DNA of 5,866 nucleotides, from contig JAGOCT010000125.1 in NCBI GenBank assembly GCA_017998585.1, positions 1 through 5,866 on the forward strand. Reading direction: 5' to 3'. Under the pieces are notes generated by a model, which was not told the DNA's origin, searched no databases, and saw only the letters and a program-made list of their open reading frames with translations. Made by a program: the position numbers and the translations under genes. Within the stretch, counting starts at the first letter, position 1. Every line of letters begins with the position of its first letter. Positions 1-5,866 of this stretch are shown piece after piece. The DNA is from Candidatus Cloacimonadota bacterium (GTDB lineage: Bacteria; Cloacimonadota; Cloacimonadia; Cloacimonadales; WRIO01).

Positions 1-451
1 GATTCTGATCAATCGCTTCTTTGATTAGTTTTTCTAAAAAGTCTAAGTAAGATTTTAATGGATGAAAATTTGGATATCTTTTATAAAAATCAGGACTTTG
101 TCTGACTTCTTGCACAAAAAACCTAACATAAGATGGATTATTTGTAAACAAATCTATATGATACTGAAATGCAATGTATAATTTATTTAATGCATTAGTT
201 TCTTTTTTTATTGCTTCCTGAATGATATCCAGTTTTTCATTCACCATCTGTTCAAATACTTTGATTAAAAGATCGTGTTTGTTTTTATAATACAAATACA
301 GAGTACCATCAGCAACCCCTGCATCTTTTGCTATTTCGGACATAGACGTTTCATAAAAACCGTTCTTCGCAAAATTTTCAATGGCTGAGTTATAGATTGC
401 ATTTCTTTTTGCGCATTTATTCTTTTCAGCTTTTCCTTTCTGATACTTCAT
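1..451 (-). CDS. TetR/AcrR-family transcriptional regulator, 3' end cut off by the window edge
   Basis: The 150 N-terminal codons of a TetR-family repressor are present, read from ATG at 451 with no stop before the window ends. The DNA-binding helix-turn-helix spans about residues 20-63. It carries the family signature with GFYETSMSEIAKDAGV (31-46) followed by DGTLYLYYKNKHDLL (48-62), where the recognition helix leads into the conserved tyrosine/lysine segment. Residues 64-150 start the helical ligand-binding and dimerisation domain, and its aromatic-rich part (about 106-135) resembles the FadR/YsiA type of TetR regulator only loosely. An AGGA ribosome binding site (458-461) lies 6 nt before the ATG, and a promoter candidate sits just upstream, so the gene is probably transcribed independently of ispF. 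The ligand and target genes cannot be told from the sequence. Autorepression is common in the family and is plausible here. Confidence in the family is high; the specific role is unknown. Confidence 0.93.
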   Translation of the reverse strand, partial: MKYQKGKAEKNKCAKRNAIYNSAIENFAKNGFYETSMSEIAKDAGVADGTLYLYYKNKHDLLIKVFEQMVNEKLDIIQEAIKKETNALNKLYIAFQYHIDLFTNNPSYVRFFVQEVRQSPDFYKRYPNFHPLKSYLDFLEKLIKEAIDQN

Positions 452-479
452 ACTCTATCCTATAGTTCTTTTTAAAGAG

Positions 480-508
480 AAGATAATTTACGAAGGATTG
501 AGCGTCAA
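480..508 (-). promoter_or_regulatory. Putative sigma-70-type promoter of the tetR gene, overlapped by a small palindrome
   Basis: Read on the minus strand, TTGACG (503-508; 5 of 6 matches to the -35 consensus) is followed after exactly 17 bp by TATCTT (480-485; 4 of 6 matches to the -10 consensus). This would place the transcription start around 472-474, leaving a leader of about 20 nt that contains the AGGA ribosome binding site of tetR. The -35 box forms half of a short inverted repeat, TTGA-GCG-TCAA (498-508), which could be part of an operator. The palindrome is short, so that part is inference. Confidence 0.55.
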
Positions 509-543
509 GGAAAAAATGAATGAAATGGACTTTTTTTTCAAAA

Positions 544-1017
544 TCAATACTTTTCCAGTAATACGGTCGAGTAAGCAGTCATTCCTTTTTCAGAACCGCT
601 TATTCCAAGATGTTCTTCAGTTGTAGCTTTAACAGAAACCTGACTGATATCAGCGCCAAGATCCTCAGCAATATTAGTCCGCATCTGAGAAATATAGTCC
701 TTAAGTTTGGGTTTTTGAGCACAAATAACAGAATCCAGATTTATAAGCTGATAGCCCTTGTCTTTAATAATATCATAAGTTTTTTTTAAGAGAATACGAC
801 TGTCAATATCTTTATAATCCATTGAACAATCAGGAAAAAGTTGCCCAATGTCACCAAGAGCCAGTGCCCCTAACAATGAATCAATAATTGCGTGAATTAG
901 CACATCAGCATCAGAATGTCCCAATAAACCTCTATCAAAAGGGATTTCTACTCCTCCTAAAATCAGTTTTCTTCCTTCTGCCAACTGATGAACATCATAT
1001 CCGTTTCCAATTCTCAT
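544..1017 (-). CDS. ispF: 2-C-methyl-D-erythritol 2,4-cyclodiphosphate synthase IspF
   Basis: IspF catalyses the fifth step of the MEP isoprenoid pathway, cyclising CDP-methylerythritol 2-phosphate to methylerythritol 2,4-cyclodiphosphate and releasing CMP. It is a cytosolic homotrimer with metal-containing active sites between subunits. The 157-residue product has the usual family length. The zinc ligands are visible as D8 and H10 in GYDVH (6-10) and H42 in HSDADVLIHA (34-43). GDIGQLFPD (55-63) is the conserved substrate loop, and ATTEEHLGISG (131-141) corresponds to the C-terminal nucleotide-binding motif, with some departures from consensus. The reading frame stays open upstream to a TTG at 1044, but the ATG at 1017 is chosen because MRIGNGYDVH matches the family N-terminus and GGAG (1023-1026) lies 5 nt before it. 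The gene lies 100 nt after glmS, behind a strong hairpin, and ispD lies on the other side of glmS. The two MEP genes are therefore interrupted rather than adjacent or fused. Confidence 0.97.
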   Translation of the reverse strand: MRIGNGYDVHQLAEGRKLILGGVEIPFDRGLLGHSDADVLIHAIIDSLLGALALGDIGQLFPDCSMDYKDIDSRILLKKTYDIIKDKGYQLINLDSVICAQKPKLKDYISQMRTNIAEDLGADISQVSVKATTEEHLGISGSEKGMTAYSTVLLEKY

Positions 1018-1043
1018 ATAATCTCCATTGAGTATGAAAAGCA

Positions 1044-1074
1044 ACCTGTCTGCTATTTAAACTAGCAAACAGGT
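1044..1074 (-). terminator. Hairpin between glmS and ispF: weak terminator, attenuator or processing site
   Basis: Two 12-nt arms (1044-1055 and 1063-1074) pair around a 7-nt loop. On the minus-strand transcript all 12 positions pair, one of them as a U-G wobble, with ACCTGT and ACAGGT at the base. The sequence after the stem is U-rich but broken (TGCTTTTC), so termination is probably incomplete. The hairpin ends 26 nt before the ispF ATG and leaves its GGAG site free. It most likely lowers or separates ispF expression relative to glmS, or protects the 3' end of an upstream transcript. The structure is seen directly; its function is inferred. Confidence 0.5.
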
Positions 1075-1102
1075 GCATGATTTTATGTATTAATACAATC
1101 CG

Positions 1103-1129
1103 ACTGTAGCACAGATTTTAATCTACAGT
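1103..1129 (-). repeat. Inverted repeat spanning the glmS stop codon
   Basis: Perfect 7-bp arms ACTGTAG (1103-1109) and CTACAGT (1123-1129) flank a 13-nt loop that contains the glmS TAA (1118-1120). A competing short palindrome, AGATTTTAATCT (1113-1124), lies inside. No U-tract follows on the minus strand, so this is not a standard terminator. Together with the larger hairpin 29 nt downstream it could form a structured glmS 3' end. It may also be chance in AT-rich sequence. Confidence 0.3.
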
Positions 1130-3838
1130 GATAGATTTTGAAACATTTTTTGGAACATCAGGATGCACTCCATGATCAATAAAGTTCAATTTATCAAGAT
1201 ATTCCATTTTCTTCTGGCTCATTTTTAATCCAAGTAATTGTAATACGACTGTTGAAGAAAAACAAGTCATTAAACTATCGCCAGTTTTTGGAAGGGTTAT
1301 ATAGGCCCATCCATAATATTTCTCTGAATTTGGACTAGCTGAAGCATTTTCGTATAATGATTCGTTTTCCTCGGCAATCACAAATGTATCAGCACCTCTA
1401 ATCTTGTGAGTATTTATCTGAGAAATCGTCAGATTTACATCTCTTGTATCAGGACCGGTGATATATATCAAAGGATAATTTCTATACATTGGTCCAAAGA
1501 AATCATATTTTTTTATGACGTCTTTAAATATTTTTGTCCCTTCACGGGATAAATTAAATGGAGACGTTCTGTTAAAAATAAAATCAGAAATTGCAATAAT
1601 GATATCCTGAGTTTCTTTGATTCCTATATTTTTTTCTAAAGCAATCTGATTAACCTGAACTAAAATCTTGTTGAAATATTTAATCATACCTTCAATATTT
1701 TTCATACCAAAGACGGTATTCTTACCTAAGATTGTATTAGGTCCGTGTTTAAATTCTGAAGCTTCCATTCCCTGAGTATGATTGAGGACTGTTTCTCTGA
1801 TTTTCAAAGCACCTTCCATTGCAATACCTGAAATTTTTGTAGCTAAAATATGGAGAGAAGGTTCCATATAGATTTTGTTTGCAAGCATTTCAACAGGTTC
1901 ATCAGTGGTTTCTATTGTTTCTTTGAGTAATTGAGGCAAATCCTGGAGTTGTTTGTATCTTCTTAAAATTTCTTTTTTTTCTTCGAGCACATCATTTGAT
2001 GATATTCCATTATTTTCAGCATTTTCCAGAAGCATTTCTGCGGTTCGGATTGCCAGATAGAAAAAGAGCGTCATCTGATTCATGTAACTTTTAGTCGCAG
2101 GCACTGCAATTTCAGGTCCACACATAATGGGTATCGAAACATCAGATTTTTCCTGCCCTAAAGTGGAATTGACATTGTTTACTAATACGATTTTCTTAAT
2201 AGACAGATTCAAATTGTCAATATCATTGAATATATCAATCAGGTCTTTAGTTTCTCCACTTTGAGAGACACCAATGATCACATCATTATCTTTGAGACTT
2301 TTTGAATACTGACTGCGAAATTCTCCAGGAAGTATCGGAATAATCTCTACTCCGGCTATATCATTAAAAAATAAAGCGGCTGTCTTGGTTGCATGATAGG
2401 AAGTACCACAGGCTAATGTATAAATATTTCTCTGATTACTGATTGTGTTTTTGACCAGTGTTAAAAACTGATCGACTTTCTCTTGAAAATCATCTTTATC
2501 CTTATTCTCAGAAATACTATCAAAGACCTTTGCTATCAGCATTCTTTTTTTATTAAATTCTTCACCGATCAGATCTATAAATGTATTCATCTCACTGGAA
2601 AAAAAGAATTTCTTCTCAAAATCTTCTTTTACAAGTTCATGATAAATTTCTGGATATTTTGTTTTTATTTGAGCGACGATCTGTTCTACAACTTCTGAAT
2701 TTACAAAATTATTAAACTTTTTTAACTGCATTTCATATTCTGATTCTTCAAGAATTTCATTACATCTTTCGGTCGCTAACTGTAAATAACCTTCATTTTC
2801 TAAAAACTTTATCATATGTCTTGAGCTATTTGAACCTCCTAAGAAAAGTTTAATCACTTTTCCAACAGCTTCTGGTTCTGCATAAATCTCCTGCTCCATA
2901 AAGTACTTGAACTCAGGTAAGAGTTCTGTATCTTCAGCTCTTAGTTTTGAACGGATTGCTTTTGAATCAACTTTTTGACCTGCCTCATATACTAAATCAG
3001 GTTGGTTAAGTTTTTTGATTGTTTGGTTTTTATATGCATAAACCTGATAATGATTATCAGTATATTCTACGAATTCTCCTTCTCGTAGTTTCACTAAATT
3101 TTTTGTAAATTTCAATACAGCTGTTAAATCTGAAGAAGCCAGGCAAAAGTCTTGTTCATCAATATTTCCAACTCCAAAATAGAGACTGGAGCCAGCTTTG
3201 ATCGCATAGCTGGTTTCACTGTACGGGTCAACAATTACTGCTGCATAAGATCCTATCACTTGTTTTGAGCCATTGATTATTGCTTGCCTCATGCTTTTTC
3301 TTCTGATTTCTGATGTCATACGATCTGTTTCAGAGAGCTTAGATAATTCAATTTCAAAATAATGTTCAATGATATGTACCAACATTTCTCCATCATTATC
3401 CGAAACAACATGGTGTCCTTCACGAACTAAAAAACTCTGCAGTTCTCTTGTATTGGTAATATTGCCATTATGAGCTCCAAAAATATGGGTTTTACATCTG
3501 ACTTCATGAGGTTGAGCATTTTCTTTACTCACCTGCCCAAATGTTGCCCATCTGACTTGTCCACAAAAGATTTTACCTTTCTGATTGATAATATCAAGCG
3601 TTTCAACCAGTGTGCTGGGAGCACCGACATCTTTTAACAAAACGGTATTTTTATCATCATCCTGAAATATGGCTCCTGTAGAGTCATATCCACGATATTC
3701 TAGCGCTTTTAATAGATTTGAGGCATATTTACCTAGATGAAAAGAAGTTTTGTGAATTTGCATTCCTAATACACCACATCCAATACCAATAACCGGTACA
3801 GGAACAGTAATTTTTAGATTTTTTAGTAAGTTACGCAT
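1118..3838 (-). CDS. glmS: Enlarged GlmS: glutamine--fructose-6-phosphate aminotransferase (isomerizing)
   Basis: GlmS converts fructose-6-phosphate and glutamine to glucosamine-6-phosphate and glutamate in the cytosol, the first committed step to UDP-GlcNAc. The glutaminase domain covers about residues 21-310. It has the nucleophile C21 in CGVLG, LEYRGYDSTG (46-55), RWATFG (96-101), the oxyanion pair N124-G125 in HNGNIT, and D149. The first SIS domain has ACGTS (476-480), SQSGET (525-530) and GPEIAVPATKSY (574-585). The second has EGALKIRE (675-682) and EFKHGP (695-700), and the tail ends NVSKSITVD (898-906). K679, E682, H698 and K901 align with E. coli K485, E488, H504 and K603, so both activities look intact. 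At 906 residues it is about 300 longer than usual, with added blocks near 335-465 and 712-787 and a 20-residue N-terminal extension. The ATG at 3838 is supported by GAGGA (3844-3848), 5 nt upstream, and by the 8-nt overlap with ispD. No glmS ribozyme was recognised; the overlap leaves no separate leader. Confidence 0.9.
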   Translation of the reverse strand: MRNLLKNLKITVPVPVIGIGCGVLGMQIHKTSFHLGKYASNLLKALEYRGYDSTGAIFQDDDKNTVLLKDVGAPSTLVETLDIINQKGKIFCGQVRWATFGQVSKENAQPHEVRCKTHIFGAHNGNITNTRELQSFLVREGHHVVSDNDGEMLVHIIEHYFEIELSKLSETDRMTSEIRRKSMRQAIINGSKQVIGSYAAVIVDPYSETSYAIKAGSSLYFGVGNIDEQDFCLASSDLTAVLKFTKNLVKLREGEFVEYTDNHYQVYAYKNQTIKKLNQPDLVYEAGQKVDSKAIRSKLRAEDTELLPEFKYFMEQEIYAEPEAVGKVIKLFLGGSNSSRHMIKFLENEGYLQLATERCNEILEESEYEMQLKKFNNFVNSEVVEQIVAQIKTKYPEIYHELVKEDFEKKFFFSSEMNTFIDLIGEEFNKKRMLIAKVFDSISENKDKDDFQEKVDQFLTLVKNTISNQRNIYTLACGTSYHATKTAALFFNDIAGVEIIPILPGEFRSQYSKSLKDNDVIIGVSQSGETKDLIDIFNDIDNLNLSIKKIVLVNNVNSTLGQEKSDVSIPIMCGPEIAVPATKSYMNQMTLFFYLAIRTAEMLLENAENNGISSNDVLEEKKEILRRYKQLQDLPQLLKETIETTDEPVEMLANKIYMEPSLHILATKISGIAMEGALKIRETVLNHTQGMEASEFKHGPNTILGKNTVFGMKNIEGMIKYFNKILVQVNQIALEKNIGIKETQDIIIAISDFIFNRTSPFNLSREGTKIFKDVIKKYDFFGPMYRNYPLIYITGPDTRDVNLTISQINTHKIRGADTFVIAEENESLYENASASPNSEKYYGWAYITLPKTGDSLMTCFSSTVVLQLLGLKMSQKKMEYLDKLNFIDHGVHPDVPKNVSKSITVD

Positions 3839-4541
3839 GGTTTTCCTCGTTTATGAATTTCTTTATGATTGATTTTGCTATATTTAAATCTTCTGGATTG
3901 GTTATCTTAATATTATCGTTTGAACAAAATTGAAAAAAAACAGGCGTATGATAGTATTCACATAAACCGGCATCATCTGTCAGATCAATATGATCCGTCT
4001 GTGCCTGTTGATGAAATGACATAATCAGCTGATAATCAAAAGCCTGAGGAGTATGAACTTCCAGCAATTCATCTCGATTGATAGTTTCTGTGATTTCATT
4101 TCCTTGAAAACGTTTTATTGTATATTTAACTTTTGTCACAGGTATTACAGCTTTTTGACGAGCTGCTGTATGTATGAGTGAAGTAATTTCATTCGCATAT
4201 ACAAAAGGTCTGACAGCATCATGAATCAAGACAATATCTGTTTCTGAAGGACAATTTTTTAGCCCATTAAATACAGATTCCTGACGGCTTTTCCCGCCAG
4301 CTGTCAGTATAATACCTGGGAAAATGGATGAAAATTTTTGTGTTAATGATAGCAAATCAGCTTCAGGGACTGTTATGATTATCTGATTAACTTCTGGATG
4401 TTGATAAAATGCTTGTACTGTCCATTCCAGAATACTTTTTTTATAAATTTTGAAATATTGTTTTTTTTTTCTGGAACTAAAACGAACCCCACTACCTCCA
4501 GCAGTGATGATAACACTTACAAACATTTTATTTTTTTCCAT
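3831..4541 (-). CDS. ispD: 2-C-methyl-D-erythritol 4-phosphate cytidylyltransferase IspD
   Basis: IspD performs the third step of the MEP pathway, joining CTP and methylerythritol 4-phosphate to give CDP-methylerythritol and pyrophosphate. It is a cytosolic homodimer with a nucleotidyltransferase (Rossmann-like) fold. The 236-residue product is of normal length. The nucleotide-binding loop TAGGSGVRFSSRKKKQY (13-29) holds catalytic R20 and K27 at the same numbers as in E. coli, although the usual proline before K27 is lysine. HDAVRPF (107-113), NRDELLEVHTPQAF (155-168), LTDDAGLCE (187-195) and NIKITNPEDL (210-219, with K212) match the other family motifs. The frame is open upstream to 4640 inside gtrA, but the ATG at 4541 is preferred: AAGGAG (4546-4551) lies 4 nt before it and it gives the family length. 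A second ATG at 4526 has a poorer site. The gene overlaps gtrA by 14 nt and glmS by 8 nt, indicating translational coupling. A run of ten A's lies in the catalytic loop codons. Confidence 0.97.
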   Translation of the reverse strand: MEKNKMFVSVIITAGGSGVRFSSRKKKQYFKIYKKSILEWTVQAFYQHPEVNQIIITVPEADLLSLTQKFSSIFPGIILTAGGKSRQESVFNGLKNCPSETDIVLIHDAVRPFVYANEITSLIHTAARQKAVIPVTKVKYTIKRFQGNEITETINRDELLEVHTPQAFDYQLIMSFHQQAQTDHIDLTDDAGLCEYYHTPVFFQFCSNDNIKITNPEDLNIAKSIIKKFINEENHA

Positions 4542-4998
4542 ATAGCTCCTTTTTTCTTTCCATATAAATCTTCTTTTCTTCAGGATGTGCTCTGAAAAGA
4601 AAAATATGCTTAATCGTATAATTCCAGATAAAAGCCGCAAAATTACCTAATAATTTAGCGATATAAAAGCTAATATACAAGTAATCATGTGACAGAAAGA
4701 TGAAAAGGTTCATGATAAGTAAAGCGACTATTTCTATCGATAAAAAAATAGCTAATTCTATATGCCAGATGTCTTTCATATTTCTTTTTGAAAACACCCA
4801 GGTAATACTAAAAAAGTAATTTAGCAATACGCCTGCACCATAGCCTATTGATGATGCCATTAGATAATGTAAAGTAAACTGATAATTCAGAAAGACTGTA
4901 AGACCATAATCAACAAAAAAGCAGATGATACCGAATATTGAATATTTCAGAAATTGTTTATAATGTTTTAAAGTCTTATTTTTAAACCAATTGATCAT
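4528..4998 (-). CDS. GtrA-family integral membrane protein
   Basis: This is a 156-residue membrane protein with four predicted hydrophobic segments at about 17-37, 43-67, 79-103 and 109-135, the layout of the GtrA family (PF04138). Family-like features are FLKYSIFGIICFFVDYGL (16-33) at the first helix, GYGAGVLLNYFFSITWVF (52-69) and KLLGNFAAFIWNYTIKHIFLF (115-135). The last two are the paired 'N...WVF / N...FLF' ends typical of GtrA. A basic, lysine-rich tail (about 141-156) should face the cytoplasm. Family members are linked to flipping or handling polyprenyl-phosphate-linked sugars for surface glycan modification, but substrates differ between members and cannot be read here. The start ATG overlaps the stop of the HEAT gene as ATGA and has only a weak ribosome binding site, so translation probably depends on coupling. 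The 3' end overlaps ispD by 14 nt. Its position beside isoprenoid and glucosamine genes fits a role in envelope glycan assembly. Confidence 0.85.
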   Translation of the reverse strand: MINWFKNKTLKHYKQFLKYSIFGIICFFVDYGLTVFLNYQFTLHYLMASSIGYGAGVLLNYFFSITWVFSKRNMKDIWHIELAIFLSIEIVALLIMNLFIFLSHDYLYISFYIAKLLGNFAAFIWNYTIKHIFLFRAHPEEKKIYMERKKELYGKK

Positions 4999-5846
4999 AC
5001 TTCGACTTCTGCAAAATTATCGGGATTCTCATATTCTTCATATAATTTTGTCCCCATTGCAGCAACTTGTTCATTACTGTCCAATTTCCAGTCATGTACA
5101 GTTTGTTTGGTTAAGATATAAAATTCTTCATACTTTTCTTTTGCGTGTTTCTGAGTAGCGATTCCGACTAATTTCTTCATAGCTGACCATACTGTTTTGA
5201 CACGCGCTTCATTTTCAACAGTCAACCATTCTCTGAGAAAAGGATAACATTCTGCAGGTCTGGTTCTTGCTACCTGAGTGATCACATGAGTCATTTTTTT
5301 CTGAACATCAGGGCTTTCATCATCAATATTTCGGGTAATACATTCCAGAATATATTCAGGATCGTCTTCGGCGACATGCTCCATTCCATGAAAAGCGAGT
5401 GTTCTTTGTTTAGGACTGCTACTTTCAAGCCAGGTGATCATGTGTTCCTTTGTTTCTTTTGGATATCTTCGCCACATATCTGCCAAAATCGCTTCGACTT
5501 CCCAAGGGGTATTATCCCAAAATCCATCTAACAGATTGATCAGCTTATCTGGTTCATTTTTATATTTTTCCCAGTAATAGAATAAACCTGCAGCTCTGAC
5601 TCCATAGATTTTACAATGAGTAAAGTGCTGCAAAACAAGTAATTCAATTACACTCTGTTCAGCATAAAGTACAAGTCTTTTACCGACAACTTCTCTCACA
5701 AAATAATTCTGTGTATTTAATATTTTGTAAAGTAACTTAACTGCCTTGTCCTCTTCTCCATTTGATAGATATTTAAAAACTTCATCAACTTTCTGATCAA
5801 TCGCTTTAATATCTTTGTAATCCAGACGTCCGATTGTTTTAACCAT
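4995..5846 (-). CDS. HEAT-repeat, DNA alkylation repair (AlkD)-like helical protein
   Basis: The 283-residue product is almost entirely amphipathic helix pairs, with no signal peptide or membrane segment, so it should be cytoplasmic. HEAT-like units can be seen at about residues 33-61, 66-95, 115-140, 147-172 and 177-208. The segment around DDESPDVQKKMTHVITQVAR (175-194), followed by P197-L204, resembles the AlkD repeat in which a D-x-x-x-x-V-x-K helix is followed by a proline-started helix. An aromatic/acidic patch lies at W110-D111 and W115-E116. AlkD is a HEAT-fold glycosylase removing alkylated bases, but the key tryptophan and aspartate positions cannot be matched confidently, so enzymatic activity is uncertain and a scaffold role is possible. 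The ATG at 5846 is chosen because AGGGG (5856-5860) lies 9 nt upstream. The gene overlaps gtrA by 4 nt and is the first visible gene of the operon; its promoter would lie beyond the window. Confidence 0.7.
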   Translation of the reverse strand: MVKTIGRLDYKDIKAIDQKVDEVFKYLSNGEEDKAVKLLYKILNTQNYFVREVVGKRLVLYAEQSVIELLVLQHFTHCKIYGVRAAGLFYYWEKYKNEPDKLINLLDGFWDNTPWEVEAILADMWRRYPKETKEHMITWLESSSPKQRTLAFHGMEHVAEDDPEYILECITRNIDDESPDVQKKMTHVITQVARTRPAECYPFLREWLTVENEARVKTVWSAMKKLVGIATQKHAKEKYEEFYILTKQTVHDWKLDSNEQVAAMGTKLYEEYENPDNFAEVEV

Positions 5847-5866
5847 AATTGAGTTCCCCTGAGTTG

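Noticed and set aside
509..540. GAAAAAA (510-516) and TTTTTTC (533-539) as a terminator after ispF
   Set aside because: The stem is almost all A-T, the loop is 16 nt, and the U-run would be consumed in the stem. A weak signal in AT-rich DNA.
517..540. TGAATGA...TTCA as a FadR-type operator for the TetR protein
   Set aside because: The spacing is several bases too long for the known Bacillus FadR site and the second half is incomplete.
1018..1044. Upstream TTG start extending IspF by nine residues
   Set aside because: It would add residues before the conserved N-terminus, begin at the base of the hairpin, and ignore the well-placed GGAG before the ATG at 1017.
1076..1112. Promoter for ispF (TAAAAT-like -10)
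   Set aside because: No acceptable -35 hexamer occurs at 16-18 bp upstream, and A/T-rich matches are expected by chance.
2483..2698. Plus-strand open frame of 71 codons inside glmS
   Set aside because: It is antisense to a well-supported coding region and looks like low-complexity translation of AT-rich sequence. The plus-strand frames at 4398-4595 and 5286-5531 are rejected for the same reason.
4542..4640. Upstream ATG extending IspD by 33 residues
   Set aside because: The extra part lies wholly inside gtrA, does not match IspD, and the ATG at 4541 has an AAGGAG site.

Overview
The window is a compact, AT-rich bacterial segment in which every recognisable gene lies on the minus strand. In transcription order (right to left) they are: an all-helical HEAT/AlkD-like protein, a GtrA-family membrane protein, IspD, a very large GlmS-type amidotransferase/isomerase, IspF, and the 5' part of a TetR-family regulator that runs off the left edge. 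The methylerythritol phosphate (MEP) pathway enzymes, clear Shine-Dalgarno sequences and sigma-70-like promoter elements show a bacterium. No taxon-specific marker is present, so I do not assign a phylum.

The first four genes are tightly packed. The HEAT protein and gtrA overlap by 4 nt (ATGA), gtrA and ispD by 14 nt, and ispD and glmS by 8 nt (ATGCGTAA), which is strong evidence for one polycistronic, translationally coupled operon. A 100-nt gap holding two inverted repeats separates glmS from ispF. One repeat is a 12-bp stem with a 7-nt loop, so ispF may be expressed at a different level from the genes before it. A further 92-nt gap separates ispF from tetR and contains a good promoter candidate for tetR.

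The genes share a theme of envelope precursor supply. IspD and IspF are two steps of the MEP pathway, which feeds the C5 units used for polyprenyl carriers such as undecaprenyl phosphate. GlmS makes glucosamine-6-phosphate, the source of UDP-GlcNAc. GtrA-type proteins are linked to moving or using polyprenyl-phosphate-linked sugars. The shared role is inferred from gene order.

The most unusual item is the GlmS. It keeps the catalytic residues I can align to E. coli GlmS in both halves, but it is 906 aa against about 600-610 aa for ordinary bacterial GlmS. The extra length is a 20-residue N-terminal extension before the catalytic cysteine, a helical insertion of roughly 115 residues between the glutaminase and isomerase halves, a further insertion of roughly 75 residues inside the second SIS domain, and smaller additions. 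I found no CRISPR array, tRNA, rRNA, insertion sequence or convincing wholly new system.
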